64,000 bases of DNA, from assembly GCA_934098455.1 (NCBI GenBank), contig CAKOOU010000001.1:202542-266541 (forward strand). The letters run 5' to 3'. The notes under the pieces are model-generated. The model searched no databases. It was not told the DNA's origin and saw only the letters and a list, made by a program, of their open reading frames with translations. Of this stretch, positions 17,574 to 27,521 are shown one piece after another; the stretch's first letter is position 1; each line of letters begins with the position of its first letter. Position numbers and translations under genes: made by a program. The stretch is from an uncultured Bacilli bacterium. Its GTDB lineage: Bacteria; Bacillota_I; Bacilli_A; RF39; UBA660.

Positions 17574-18623
17574 ATGAATATAGAAGTAAACAATGTAAAT
17601 ATATTTTATATTATATTAATAACATTTATTTCATCATTAGTATTAGTACCATTAATAAGAGATATTGCAATACATATTAATGCAATGGATATACCAGACA
17701 AAAGAAAAGTACATAAAAAGCCTATGCCAAGATTAGGAGGACTTGCTATATTTCTATCATTCTTAGTAGGTTACATGTTTTTTGCTCCACTAACAACGCA
17801 AATGATATCCATACTAATTGGTAGTTTTCTTATTGTATTATTAGGAATAATTGATGATATCAAACCTCTCAAGGCTACAACCAAACTTTGGGGACAAATA
17901 TTAGTGTCACTTATTCTAGTATTTTATGGTAATGTTTATATTAATGAATTATCATTTTTAGGAATGAATATAAATTTAGGATTATGGGCATATCCATTAT
18001 CATTATTTATAACTGTTGCATGTATAAATTCTATTAACTTAATAGATGGTTTAGATGGTCTAGCTGCTGGTACTAGTTCAATATATTTTATAACAATTAT
18101 TATAATTTCCATATTATTAGGAAGAACAGATAGTTTAGGATTTATACTTTGTCTCATAATGTTAGGATCTACTCTAGGATTCTTGAAATATAATTTTAAT
18201 CCAGCTAGCATTTTTATGGGAGATACAGGAAGTATGTTTTTAGGATTTATGGTTGCAGTAATATCGTTATTAGGATTCAAAACAGCAACACTAACATCAT
18301 TCCTTATTCCAATTTTAATATTATTTATACCAATATTAGATACATTATTAGCAATACTTAGAAGATTAATAAAAGGTGAATCTATTGGAAAACCAGATAA
18401 AGAACATGTACATTTTCAATTATTAAATAAAACTTCATCCGTAAAAAAAACAGTATTAATAATATATTTTATAAATGCATTATTTAGTGCAGTATCAGTT
18501 CTATATGCAATAGGTAAAACAAATATCGCAATTGCTTTATATTCATTATTAATGCTAATATCTATAATATTTATATTTAAAACAGATATTTTATATAAAC
18601 ACGACAAAACTAGCAAAAAATAA
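17574..18623 (+). CDS. tagO: TagO/WecA-type undecaprenyl-phosphate GlcNAc-1-phosphate transferase
   Basis: 349 residues with ~11 membrane helices. Family motifs of the MraY/WecA/TagO group are complete: DIPDKRKVHKKPMPRLGG near the N-terminus, GIIDDIKPL with the metal-binding Asp pair, NLIDGLDGLAAG, FMGDTGSMFLGF and the cytosolic loop KPDKEHVHF. The HIHF-like loop (EHVHF) separates TagO/WecA from MraY. It transfers GlcNAc-1-P from UDP-GlcNAc to undecaprenyl phosphate, the first step for teichoic acids and many capsules, and stands at the head of the polysaccharide locus in its own transcription unit. Confidence 0.92.
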   Translation: MNIEVNNVNIFYIILITFISSLVLVPLIRDIAIHINAMDIPDKRKVHKKPMPRLGGLAIFLSFLVGYMFFAPLTTQMISILIGSFLIVLLGIIDDIKPLKATTKLWGQILVSLILVFYGNVYINELSFLGMNINLGLWAYPLSLFITVACINSINLIDGLDGLAAGTSSIYFITIIIISILLGRTDSLGFILCLIMLGSTLGFLKYNFNPASIFMGDTGSMFLGFMVAVISLLGFKTATLTSFLIPILILFIPILDTLLAILRRLIKGESIGKPDKEHVHFQLLNKTSSVKKTVLIIYFINALFSAVSVLYAIGKTNIAIALYSLLMLISIIFIFKTDILYKHDKTSKK

Positions 18624-18640
18624 TATGCTAGTTTTTAATT
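18606..18640 (+). terminator. Terminator of tagO
   Basis: AAAACTAGCA / TGCTAGTTTT (18606-18614 with 18626-18635) then TTAATT; the tagO stop codon is in the loop. Confidence 0.8.
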
Positions 18641-18682
18641 GCTTTATTAATCTCTTTCTAGTACAATATTGCTAGAAAGAAG
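18639..18682 (+). promoter_or_regulatory. Promoter with inverted repeat around the -10
   Basis: -35 TTGCTT (18639-18644), 17-bp spacer, -10 TACAAT (18662-18667). TTTCTAG (18655-18661) and CTAGAAA (18672-18678) flank the -10 as an inverted repeat. The 18 bases from 18665 to 18682 occur identically in front of the gene at 21757. Confidence 0.6.
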
Positions 18683-18690
18683 TTGATATA

Positions 18691-19026
18691 ATGAATAGCC
18701 TAATAGTTTACTTATTACCAAGTATAATTGGAATTAAAGTATATGAAGTATTAACAAAAAATAAAAATATTAAAGATATAATAATTAATTATTTATCACT
18801 AATACTATTATCAAACTTTATTTTAATGATTATACTTTATATAAAAAATAAATTTGAATATAATCTAACAGAATTTATAGAATCTAATATGTCATTTTCT
18901 ATAAAATACATATTAATATCCATAGTTATAAATATAATATTAGGGTATATATATAGCATCATGAATAAAAATGTATCTTTTAAACTTGAAAGGATTAATC
19001 AAGATGAAAAAGGAAAAAAGGAATAA
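18691..19026 (+). CDS. Small three-helix membrane protein, unknown
   Basis: 111 residues with hydrophobic segments at about 1-17, 33-52 and 72-92 and a charged C-terminus (RINQDEKGKKE). RBS AGAAAGAAG. The 3' end overlaps the start of the phosphoglycerol-transferase-like gene by 23 bp, so the two are translationally coupled. This suggests a partner subunit for that membrane enzyme. No family is recognised. Confidence 0.65.
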   Translation: MNSLIVYLLPSIIGIKVYEVLTKNKNIKDIIINYLSLILLSNFILMIILYIKNKFEYNLTEFIESNMSFSIKYILISIVINIILGYIYSIMNKNVSFKLERINQDEKGKKE

Positions 19027-20530
19027 TATTATATGTATTATATTAACTCTAATAGCGCTAATAATATTTTATACTTGTATATATATTAATAAAAATTTTA
19101 GTGGTTTTTCTTTTGAACAAATACTATATAGTGTAGTTAATAGTAAAGGAACTAGTATTAATGCATTAAAAGATGGAATAATATTTGTAACTATACTTAC
19201 TATAATAACATTTGTTATTTTATATACAATAGTTAAATTAAATCATAAATATTTAGAAAATAAATATAGATTAACAATAAAAATAAAAAATAAAACTTAT
19301 TTAATAGATGCATTATATTTAAGAAAGAAAAGATTGTTATTTTATTCAATACTTTTAATATTTATAAGCTTATATAATAGTTACACAAATTTAGGTATAA
19401 AAGAATATATTGAATTCCAAAATTCTAAGTCAACTTTAATAGATGATAATTATGTTAATCCCAAAGATGTTAATATAACATTTCCAGATAAAAAACAAAA
19501 TTTAATTTATATATTTGTAGAATCTTTAGAAACTAGTGCTACATCCTTAACAAATGGTGGAGACGTAGAAAAATCATATATTCCTAATTTAGAAAATATT
19601 GCACTAAATAATATAAATTTTAGCAACAAAAATAATTTAGGAGGAGCAAAGAACTTAAGTCTAACTACATGGACGGCAGCAGGAATGGTAGCGCAAACTT
19701 CTGGAATACCTTTAAAAGTAATAGATGGAAATGAATATAGAGGTTATGGTGAATCTTTACCAGGCGCAACAAGTATAGGTGATATTTTAGAAGATAATGG
19801 TTATAAAAATTATTTATTATTAGGTTCTGATGCTTCATTTGGTGGTAGAAAAGATTACTTTACGTACCATGGAGATTATGAAATATATGACTTATATTAT
19901 GCTAGAAATAATAAATGGATAGATAAAGATTATTATGAATGGTGGGGCTTTGAAGATAGAAAATTATTTTTGTTTGCAAAAACAGAATTAAAGAGAATTT
20001 CAAAGAATGAAGAACCTTTTAACTTTACTATACTAACTGCAGATACGCATTTTTATAATGGCTATCAAGATAAAAAATGTAAAAATGAATTTGATAGTGA
20101 TTATGCTAATTCTTATTATTGTTTAGATGGTATGTTAAATAATTTTATTAAGTGGATAGAAAAACAAGATTTCTATAAAAATACTACAATAATAATAACA
20201 GGTGATCATTTAACAATGCAAAATGGTTTCTTTAATGAAGATAATTATACTAGAACTATTTATAATACTTTTATAAATTCAAAAATTACATCAAGTAATT
20301 ACAAAAACAAATCATTTACAACACTAGATATGTTTCCTACAACTTTAGCATCTTTAGGAGTAAAAATTGATGGAGATAAGTTAGGTTTAGGTACAAATTT
20401 ATTTTCAAACGAACAAACTTTAATAGAAAAATATGATTATAATTATGTTAATAAAGAAATAAAAAAGAAATCTTTTTATTATGATAATGTAATATTAGGT
20501 AATTCTTACTACGAAATGAAGAAAAAATAA
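19004..20530 (+). CDS. LtaS/OpgB-like phosphoglycerol transferase (sulfatase fold)
   Basis: 508 residues from the ATG at 19004 (AAGGATTAATCAAG upstream); an in-frame ATG at 18971 lies within the preceding gene. Three or four N-terminal membrane helices (to ~140) precede an extracellular alkaline-phosphatase-superfamily domain. It carries IYIFVESLETS (metal-binding Glu), TTWTAAGMVAQTSGIPL (likely catalytic Thr, close to the OpgB/MdoB pattern), LTADTHFY and ITGDHLTM (metal ligands). This family moves phosphoglycerol or other phosphoalcohols from a lipid to a polymer at the cell surface. The TWTxxGxxxxxxGIPL block points to an OpgB-like enzyme rather than a classical lipoteichoic acid synthase. 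Confidence 0.85.
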   Translation: MKKEKRNNIICIILTLIALIIFYTCIYINKNFSGFSFEQILYSVVNSKGTSINALKDGIIFVTILTIITFVILYTIVKLNHKYLENKYRLTIKIKNKTYLIDALYLRKKRLLFYSILLIFISLYNSYTNLGIKEYIEFQNSKSTLIDDNYVNPKDVNITFPDKKQNLIYIFVESLETSATSLTNGGDVEKSYIPNLENIALNNINFSNKNNLGGAKNLSLTTWTAAGMVAQTSGIPLKVIDGNEYRGYGESLPGATSIGDILEDNGYKNYLLLGSDASFGGRKDYFTYHGDYEIYDLYYARNNKWIDKDYYEWWGFEDRKLFLFAKTELKRISKNEEPFNFTILTADTHFYNGYQDKKCKNEFDSDYANSYYCLDGMLNNFIKWIEKQDFYKNTTIIITGDHLTMQNGFFNEDNYTRTIYNTFINSKITSSNYKNKSFTTLDMFPTTLASLGVKIDGDKLGLGTNLFSNEQTLIEKYDYNYVNKEIKKKSFYYDNVILGNSYYEMKKK

Positions 20531-20546
20531 AGAAAGAAATGATACA

Positions 20547-21626
20547 ATGAGAAAAAATATATTAATTAGTGCCAATACATTATGCATTGGAGGAATAGAA
20601 AAATCACTAATAAATTTATTAAAAAATATTGATTTAAAAAAATATAATGTAGATTTAATATTAGAGCATGCAACAGGTGAATTACTAAATGAAGTCCCTA
20701 CAAATATAAATATACTAGAATACAAACCCTATAATTTAAAAATAAAAATATTACAAAAAATACTAAATTTATTAAAACAAACAAGATACAAATTAACTTT
20801 AAAAAATGCATATGATATTTCTATATGTTATGCAACTTATTCTTATCCAGATAATTTTATAACAAGATTAGCAAGTAAAAATAGAATTTTATTTATTCAT
20901 AGTGATTATACAAAATTATATAACGTAACAGAATTATTAGAATTTTTTAACACAAGACACATAACTGAATTTAATAAAATAATTTTTGTATCAAATGAAT
21001 CAAAAAATAATTTAATAAAACATTACCCAAGTATTGTGGGTAAATCTATAGTTATTAACAACATAATTGATATAGAAAAAATAAAAAAACTATCAGAAGA
21101 AAAAATAGAAAATGTATTTAACAAAAAAGATATAAATTTATTATTTGTAGGAAGATTAGAAGAAAGTTCAAAAAACATAATGTTTCAACTATCAAAAATA
21201 CAAGAATTAAAAAAAACATATAAGAACATAAAATTATATATAATTGGAGATGGACCGGATAAAGAAAAGTACATAAATTATATAAATGATAATAAATTAA
21301 ATGATAAAATAGTTATGTTGGGGCAAAAAAGCAATCCATATCCGTACATTAAAAAGTGCGATTATTTATTACTAACGAGCAATTATGAAGGATATCCAGT
21401 AATATTTAATGAAGCAATTACATTAAAAAAAGATATAATATCAACTATTAAAATAAGTGATAATTATACCTGCATAGGAGATAATTTTGGCTTCTTAATT
21501 TCAAAAGACAACTTTGTTTTAGAAATACAAAAAATATTAGATAACAAATTACATAACAATAATAAAATAAATATAGAAGATATTAACAATAAAAGAATTA
21601 ATGATATAGAAGAGTTAATAAATTAG
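20547..21626 (+). CDS. GT4 family glycosyltransferase
   Basis: 359 residues. The N-terminal Rossmann domain starts NILISANTLCIGGIEKSLINLL, with the Gly-Gly acceptor-site loop. The C-terminal donor domain has FVGRLEESSKN, LYIIGDGPDKEKY and the EGYPVIFNEA variant of the E-x7-E donor motif. Cytosolic retaining glycosyltransferase; donor and acceptor unknown. It follows the phosphoglycerol-transferase-like gene by 16 bp and ends at a strong terminator, making a three-gene unit (18691-21626). Confidence 0.88.
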   Translation: MRKNILISANTLCIGGIEKSLINLLKNIDLKKYNVDLILEHATGELLNEVPTNINILEYKPYNLKIKILQKILNLLKQTRYKLTLKNAYDISICYATYSYPDNFITRLASKNRILFIHSDYTKLYNVTELLEFFNTRHITEFNKIIFVSNESKNNLIKHYPSIVGKSIVINNIIDIEKIKKLSEEKIENVFNKKDINLLFVGRLEESSKNIMFQLSKIQELKKTYKNIKLYIIGDGPDKEKYINYINDNKLNDKIVMLGQKSNPYPYIKKCDYLLLTSNYEGYPVIFNEAITLKKDIISTIKISDNYTCIGDNFGFLISKDNFVLEIQKILDNKLHNNNKINIEDINNKRINDIEELIN

Positions 21627-21635
21627 TTTGCTTAG

Positions 21636-21665
21636 AAAATTCAGAGTAATTCTGAATTTTTTTTA
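21636..21665 (+). terminator. Terminator of the 18691-21626 unit
   Basis: AAAATTCAGA-GTAAT-TCTGAATTTT followed by further T residues. Confidence 0.85.
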
Positions 21666-21705
21666 TTAAAAAACTTAATATATTATATATTAATACAACA
21701 AAATC

Positions 21706-21749
21706 TTTAAAAACTATTTTATTTATATTATAATATTGCTAGAAAGAAG
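21706..21749 (+). promoter_or_regulatory. Promoter of the glycosyltransferase/exporter operon
   Basis: -10 TATAAT (21729-21734) with a weak -35 TTTAAA (21706-21711), 17-bp spacer. The leader 21732-21749 is identical to the one at 18665-18682 and contains the ribosome binding site. Confidence 0.5.
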
Positions 21750-21756
21750 GTTTAAT

Positions 21757-22692
21757 ATGAATAATATAAAATTTAGTATTATAGTACCGGTATACAATGT
21801 AGAAAAATATATAAAAAAATGTATAAACAGCATATTAAATCAAACATATAAAAATTATGAAATAATAATTATAAATGATGGTTCAACAGATAAATCAAAA
21901 AAAATATTAGAAACCTATAAAAATATAAACAATGTAAAAATAATTAATCAAACAAACAAAGGATTATCTGTTGCAAGAAATATAGGAATAAAAAGTGCAA
22001 GTGGTGATTATTTATTATTTGTTGATAGTGATGATTACATAGATAATGACTTATTAGAAAACTTAAACAAAAATATAACAGATGAAGAAATAATTAGATT
22101 TCAAACAAGAACTGTTGATGAATCATATAATGTATTAAAAGAATATAATGAAATGCCTTTTGATACAATGACAGGAAATGAAGCATTAGTTTACATATTA
22201 AATTATCATTTTATTGAAAACACTTGGCTTTATTGTTATAATAAAATATATATAGAAAAAAATAATTTTAAATTTGATCAAGGATTTATACATGAAGATT
22301 TCGGATTGACTCCACTTATACTTGCAAATACAAAATCTATAAAGTCAATAAACTATATTGGATACAATTATTTAATAAGAAATAATAGCATATCTAATTC
22401 AAAGGATATAAATAAAGTTAGAAAAAAATGTAATGACTTTATGGAATTAGGTTTAAGAAATATTAATATTATTAAAAAATTAGATATATCAAATAAAGAA
22501 TTATTATTAAGCTATATAGCAAATTCTATATTAATAAAAGGAAAAGAATTAGATAAATTATCTAGAACAGAGTATTTAAAACAAATAAAAGAAAATAATA
22601 TAAATGAATACTTACTTAATAATACAATAAAAAGAAAAATAAAAAGATTAATTTTTAAAGTAAATTACAATTTATATTTGATGGTGGTATAA
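21757..22692 (+). CDS. GT2 family glycosyltransferase
   Basis: 311 residues from the ATG at 21757 (AGAAAGAAGG upstream). GT-A fold: FSIIVPVYNVEKYI at the N-terminus, INDGSTDKS for nucleotide binding and LLFVDSDDYID carrying the DXD-like metal site. The C-terminal ~90 residues are helical and basic, probably membrane-associated. It is the first gene of a long operon reaching 30071. The stop overlaps the next ATG (TAATG). Confidence 0.88.
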   Translation: MNNIKFSIIVPVYNVEKYIKKCINSILNQTYKNYEIIIINDGSTDKSKKILETYKNINNVKIINQTNKGLSVARNIGIKSASGDYLLFVDSDDYIDNDLLENLNKNITDEEIIRFQTRTVDESYNVLKEYNEMPFDTMTGNEALVYILNYHFIENTWLYCYNKIYIEKNNFKFDQGFIHEDFGLTPLILANTKSIKSINYIGYNYLIRNNSISNSKDINKVRKKCNDFMELGLRNINIIKKLDISNKELLLSYIANSILIKGKELDKLSRTEYLKQIKENNINEYLLNNTIKRKIKRLIFKVNYNLYLMVV

Positions 22693-23645
22693 TGACAAAA
22701 ATAAGCATAATAATTACAGTTTATAATAGTGAAAAATATATTACAAAATGTTTAAATAGTATAAAAAAACAAACATTAGAAGATTTTGAAGTTATTATAA
22801 TAAATGATGGCTCAACAGATAAATCTAAAAATAAAATTGAAAAATTCACTACAGATAAAAGATTTAGATTATATAATAGAAAAAATTGTGGTATAGGAGC
22901 ATCTAGGAACTTTGGAATAAAAAAAGTAAAAAGCGATTATGTAATGTTCTTAGACAGTGATGATTATATAGAAAAAGATACCTTAGAAGTATTATATAAT
23001 AAAATAACAAAAGATAAATTAGATATAGTAGTATGTGATTATTATGAAGAACAATATGAAAGTAAAACCACTAAAGAAATAAAAATAAAAGATTTTAAAA
23101 ATACAACATTAATAGAAAGTCCAGATTTATTATTACATATAAATAAATCTCCATGGAATAAATTGTTTAGATATGAACTTATAAAAGATATAGAATATCC
23201 ATCAGATTTAAAATATGAAGATTCAGTATTTATATGTTTATCATTAAAAAAAGCAAAAATTGGTAAAGTAAATAAATGTTTAAATCATTATATAATACAT
23301 GGTAATAGTGAAACAACAACTATGGATAAAAGAGTATATGATATATTAACAATTGTAGATAACATAAGAAAAGATTATGATAAAGAAGATAACAGCATAA
23401 AAGAATATATCGACGAGATGACACTACAAATATTAACAACTTATACAGTTCAACAAAGATATCAAATAGATAAAAATATTAGAAATGATTTTATAGAGAA
23501 AGTATTTGATTACTTAAATAAAAATATACCAAATTATAAAACAAATAAATATTTTAAAAATAGAAAATTAAAAGGAATAGTAGAAAAAAACAAGAGTATA
23601 ACAAAGATATATTGTAATATATATACTAAATTACATAGAAAGTGA
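22692..23645 (+). CDS. GT2 family glycosyltransferase
   Basis: 317 residues with ISIIITVYNSEKYITKCLNS, INDGSTDKSKN and VMFLDSDDYIE, the usual GT2 motifs. It is closely related in layout to the enzyme encoded just upstream, whose stop it overlaps by one base. This pair probably adds successive sugars. It lacks membrane helices. It lies directly before the ABC exporter genes, as is usual for ABC-dependent polysaccharide or teichoic acid loci. Confidence 0.88.
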   Translation: MTKISIIITVYNSEKYITKCLNSIKKQTLEDFEVIIINDGSTDKSKNKIEKFTTDKRFRLYNRKNCGIGASRNFGIKKVKSDYVMFLDSDDYIEKDTLEVLYNKITKDKLDIVVCDYYEEQYESKTTKEIKIKDFKNTTLIESPDLLLHINKSPWNKLFRYELIKDIEYPSDLKYEDSVFICLSLKKAKIGKVNKCLNHYIIHGNSETTTMDKRVYDILTIVDNIRKDYDKEDNSIKEYIDEMTLQILTTYTVQQRYQIDKNIRNDFIEKVFDYLNKNIPNYKTNKYFKNRKLKGIVEKNKSITKIYCNIYTKLHRK

Positions 23646-23651
23646 GATATT

Positions 23652-24452
23652 ATGTTAGGAAGAATATTAAAGAATTTTAAAAGATACTCATTCTTAATGG
23701 GAGAAATGGTATCACGTGATTTTAAAGTAAAATATAAAAGAAGTGTACTAGGTATAGTATGGAGTTTACTATATCCATTACTTCAAATGATAGTTATGGC
23801 CATAGTATTCAGTCAGATGTTTAAAATGAGAATTGAAGGAGTCAATTACTTGGTTTATTTAATGACTGGTCTTGTTATGTTTAACTATTTTAATGAGGCA
23901 AGTAATAGCGCTATGACAAGTGTTGTAAGTAATTTTAATTTAATGAATAAAGTATATATACCAAAGTATATATTTCCATTATCAAAATGCTTATTTGTAG
24001 GAATTAATTTCTTACTAACATTAATACCTTTATTACTAATAATTTTATTTACAGGAGATGCTACAACACATTGTACAATAAATATATATTATTTGTTATT
24101 ACCATACGCTTATATTTGTATGTTCTTATTTACAGTAGGAATGGGATTTTTATTATCAACTATTTCAGTATTTTTAAGAGATATTTTCTATATTTATGGA
24201 ATAGTACTTACAATATGGCAATATTTAACGCCAATATTCTATGAAATAAGTATGATAAATCCAAAATTACAAGTGTTATTTAAATATAACCCATTGTATC
24301 AATTTATAGATTTTACAAGACAGATAATATTATATAACAAAATTCCAAGCGGAGAAGCATGGATAATGTGTGGATTGAGTGGAATACTAGTATTCATGCT
24401 AGGAAGTATAATATTTAAATCAAAACAAGATAAATTTATCTATTATGCTTAA
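23652..24452 (+). CDS. ABC-2 polysaccharide/teichoic acid exporter permease (TagG/Wzm type)
   Basis: 266 residues with about six membrane helices. The N-terminal amphipathic segment FLMGEMVSRDFKVKYKRS followed by VLGIVWSLLYPLLQM is typical of TagG/Wzm permeases, as is the C-terminal YLTPIFYEISM region. It forms the membrane pore that moves lipid-linked glycan across the membrane with the ATPase encoded 13 bp downstream. RBS AAGTGAGATATT. Confidence 0.9.
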   Translation: MLGRILKNFKRYSFLMGEMVSRDFKVKYKRSVLGIVWSLLYPLLQMIVMAIVFSQMFKMRIEGVNYLVYLMTGLVMFNYFNEASNSAMTSVVSNFNLMNKVYIPKYIFPLSKCLFVGINFLLTLIPLLLIILFTGDATTHCTINIYYLLLPYAYICMFLFTVGMGFLLSTISVFLRDIFYIYGIVLTIWQYLTPIFYEISMINPKLQVLFKYNPLYQFIDFTRQIILYNKIPSGEAWIMCGLSGILVFMLGSIIFKSKQDKFIYYA

Positions 24453-24465
24453 GGAGGACAAAAAT

Positions 24466-25206
24466 ATGATAACATTAAAAGATGTATCTATGAAATTTGA
24501 TTTAGGAATAGAAAAAGATTTTTCATTTAAACAAGCATTTATAAATATTTTAACACCAAAAAAACATAAAAAGAAAAAAGAGTATTTTTATGCTTTGAGT
24601 GATGTGTCATTTCATATTAACAAAGGTGAAGTAATTGGACTTATAGGCTCAAATGGTGCAGGTAAATCCACATTATTAAAAGTTGTAAGTGGAGTTATGA
24701 AACCAACTAAAGGAACAGTTGAAGTTAATGGAGTAATATCGCCCATGATAGAACTAGGAGCAGGATTTGATTTAGAATTAACTGCAAGAGAAAATATATA
24801 CTTGAATGGCGCTGTGATGGGATATTCTAAACAGTTTTTAGACGAAAAATTTGATGATATAGTTGAATTCTCAGAATTAAGAGATTTCTTAGACGTACCA
24901 GTAAAAAATTTCTCATCCGGTATGACAGCAAAGTTAGCATTTTCAATTGCAACAATAGTTAACCCAGAAATACTAATTGTTGATGAAATTTTATCTGTTG
25001 GAGATATAAAATTTCAAGAAAAAAGTAAAAATAAAATGTTAGAAATGATAAAAGGTGGAACTACGGTGTTATACGTTTCTCATTCATTAAAATCTATTGA
25101 AGAATTATGCGATAGAGTAATATGGCTTGAACATGGTAAAGTTGTTGAAATTGGTGATACTAAAGAAATTTGTGATAAATATTATCAAAAACAAATGGGA
25201 AGTTAG
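24466..25206 (+). CDS. ABC exporter ATPase (TagH/Wzt type)
   Basis: 246 residues from the ATG at 24466, behind AAGGAGGACAAAAAT. Walker A LIGSNGAGKSTLL, signature FSSGMTAKLAFS, Walker B ILIVDEIL and the switch His in YVSHSLKSI are all present. The inserted PKKHKKKKEYFYALSDVS segment is typical of polysaccharide-exporting ATPases. It stops just after the nucleotide-binding domain and has no C-terminal carbohydrate-binding domain, so export should not depend on recognition of a terminal cap by Wzt. Its partner is the permease immediately upstream. Confidence 0.92.
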   Translation: MITLKDVSMKFDLGIEKDFSFKQAFINILTPKKHKKKKEYFYALSDVSFHINKGEVIGLIGSNGAGKSTLLKVVSGVMKPTKGTVEVNGVISPMIELGAGFDLELTARENIYLNGAVMGYSKQFLDEKFDDIVEFSELRDFLDVPVKNFSSGMTAKLAFSIATIVNPEILIVDEILSVGDIKFQEKSKNKMLEMIKGGTTVLYVSHSLKSIEELCDRVIWLEHGKVVEIGDTKEICDKYYQKQMGS

Positions 25207-25217
25207 GATGATTAAAA

Positions 25218-27521
25218 ATGGATTATAAAAAAAGACCAGGAAAGAATATAACAACAATTGGTGACTTATTAAATAAAAATATAAAACCAACAATTTCAAT
25301 AATAACTCCATTTTATAATGGTGGAGAAACATTATTAGAAACAGCAAATTCAGTGATAAGTCAAACTTATCCATTTTTTGAATGGATAATTGTTAATGAT
25401 GGTTCACCAGATAAAGAATCTGTAAAAAAATTAGAAAATGTTTCAAAGATTGATAGTAGAATAAAAGTATATCATAAAGAAAATGGTGGTCCATCAGACA
25501 CAAGAGATTTTGGCATAAAAAAATCTTCTAAAGATACTAAATATATATTCTTCTTAGATTGTGATGACATAATGGAAAATACAATGTTAGAAGTTTTATA
25601 TTGGACATTAGAAACACACAAAGATGCCTCTTTTGCTTATACAACAATGGTAAATTTTGGTGATAGAGAATTTATTTGGGAACAATATTTAACAGTAGAA
25701 AAAGAAAAAAGAGATAACTTAATTTGTATAAGCACAATGATAAGAAAAGAAGATTTATTAAAAGTTGGATGCTTTGAAATAAAAGAAAAAGCAATGTATG
25801 AAGATTGGAACTTATGGCTAAAACTTCTTGCAGCAGGTAAAAAGCCTATAAGAGTTAATGCTCCAATATTTTGGTATAGAATTAATAGTACAGGAGAATT
25901 TCAAAGAGCGAAACAAAATAATGATAAAGCAATGGCTTTAATTAATGGAACAGCAAGTACTATAAAAAAAGATGTAGAAATAATTCAATTTCCTAGAATT
26001 AATAAAAAATACGAAATAAAAGATTTAAAAAATACGACATTGCCAGAATACAAATGTAATAAAAAGAAAATCTTATTTATATTACCGTGGACAGTATTAG
26101 GTGGTGCAGATTTATTTAATTTAGAACTAATAAAAGGATTAGATAAAGAAAAATTTGATCCAATTGTTATAACAACACTACCTAGTACAAATGATTTAAG
26201 AAATGAATTTACAAGTGTAGTATCAGAATATTATGATTTAACAACATTTTTAGACACTAGTGATTATTTAAGTTTTGTAGATTACATAATTGATTCAAGA
26301 AAAGTAGATTCTATTTATGTAAGCAATAGCAAAATTGGATATTATATGTTACCATTTATAAAAAATAAATATAGCAATATTAAAATAGTAGATTATATTC
26401 ATTCTATAGACCCTAAAGATTTACAAGGTGGATTTGGAAGGTGTTCAAAAGATGTAGATGATTATATTGATAAAACTTACTGTTGTAATAATTTTACTAA
26501 AAAAGAATTAAAAGAAAAATTTAATAAAGAAAATGTGGAAACTTTATATATTGGAACAGATGAAAAAAGATTTGACAAAACAAAATTTAATAAAGAAGAA
26601 CTTAAACAAAAATATAATATTCCATCAAATAAAAAAATAATAACATTCATTGCAAGATTATCTGAAGAAAAAAGACCAGAATTATTTGTAAAAATAGCCA
26701 AAAAAATATTAGAAACTAGAAATGATATTCATTTCGTTATAGCTGGTGATGGAAATCTATATAAAAAAGTAAGAAGTTCAATTAATAAAAATTTTACTAT
26801 GTTAGGTTCTATTAACACACCAGAAGAAATATATGCAATAAGTGATATTACCGTAAATTGTTCTTCATTAGAAGGATTAGCCTTAACTTCATACGAATCA
26901 CTTGCAATGGAAGTACCAGTTATTTCAACATCAGTTGGAGGACAAAAAGAATTAATCGATGATACTGTCGGTGGAATAGTTGAATTTAATCCAAAAAATG
27001 AAACAAAAGAAATAAAAGATTATGTAGATAAAATAAATAATGTGCTAGATAATTTAGAAATATTATCAAAAAATTGTAGAAAGAAAATATTAGAAGGATT
27101 TACATTAAATCACATAATTACTCAGTTTAATAAAATCTTTAATAATTTAGAACCAAGAAAAAATATAGCCAAAAATGATAATAAATTAATTTTTGAATTA
27201 GCACTAGATAGTACAAATGCAGAACATATCAATAATGTAAAATATTATTATAAAACAAAATTTGATTTAGATTATGATAATATAAAAGATAATAAAATAG
27301 AATTAACTTTAAAACAAAGAATAAAAAATAAATGTTATAGAATATGTACAAAATATAATTGTGTTAAGGAAGCAAAAAATATATTAAATTTAATATATCA
27401 AACATATAAAATAACTTTTGGCTTGTTAACTAATATAATATATTTTATAAAATTTTTAGTATTAAGTATTTGTTCATGCTTTATAATATTGATTAAAATA
27501 TTAGGTGGTAAATATGAATAA
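25218..27521 (+). CDS. Two-domain GT2-GT4 glycosyltransferase with membrane tail
   Basis: 767 residues. The N-terminal GT2 domain (~20-255) shows ISIITPFYNGGETLL, VNDGSPDKES and IFFLDCDDIME. The second half (~275-640) is a GT4 domain: KKILFILPWTVLGGADLFN, FIARLSEEKRPELF, FVIAGDGNLYKK and SLEGLALTSYESLAM (E-x7-E). The C-terminal ~60 residues contain a hydrophobic helix (about 728-755). Two catalytic domains in one chain suggest sequential addition of two sugars. The 3' end overlaps the next gene by 8 bp. Confidence 0.9.
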   Translation: MDYKKRPGKNITTIGDLLNKNIKPTISIITPFYNGGETLLETANSVISQTYPFFEWIIVNDGSPDKESVKKLENVSKIDSRIKVYHKENGGPSDTRDFGIKKSSKDTKYIFFLDCDDIMENTMLEVLYWTLETHKDASFAYTTMVNFGDREFIWEQYLTVEKEKRDNLICISTMIRKEDLLKVGCFEIKEKAMYEDWNLWLKLLAAGKKPIRVNAPIFWYRINSTGEFQRAKQNNDKAMALINGTASTIKKDVEIIQFPRINKKYEIKDLKNTTLPEYKCNKKKILFILPWTVLGGADLFNLELIKGLDKEKFDPIVITTLPSTNDLRNEFTSVVSEYYDLTTFLDTSDYLSFVDYIIDSRKVDSIYVSNSKIGYYMLPFIKNKYSNIKIVDYIHSIDPKDLQGGFGRCSKDVDDYIDKTYCCNNFTKKELKEKFNKENVETLYIGTDEKRFDKTKFNKEELKQKYNIPSNKKIITFIARLSEEKRPELFVKIAKKILETRNDIHFVIAGDGNLYKKVRSSINKNFTMLGSINTPEEIYAISDITVNCSSLEGLALTSYESLAMEVPVISTSVGGQKELIDDTVGGIVEFNPKNETKEIKDYVDKINNVLDNLEILSKNCRKKILEGFTLNHIITQFNKIFNNLEPRKNIAKNDNKLIFELALDSTNAEHINNVKYYYKTKFDLDYDNIKDNKIELTLKQRIKNKCYRICTKYNCVKEAKNILNLIYQTYKITFGLLTNIIYFIKFLVLSICSCFIILIKILGGKYE

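Noticed and set aside
19004..20530. Classical lipoteichoic acid synthase (LtaS)
   Set aside because: The catalytic block TTWTAAGMVAQTSGIPL is closer to OpgB/MdoB phosphoglycerol transferases, and the length is shorter than LtaS (~650 residues).
25105..25374. Antisense frame across the exporter ATPase/GT2 junction
   Set aside because: It spans the end of one clear gene and the start of the next on the opposite strand, with composition expected from the complement; no promoter or ribosome binding site was found.
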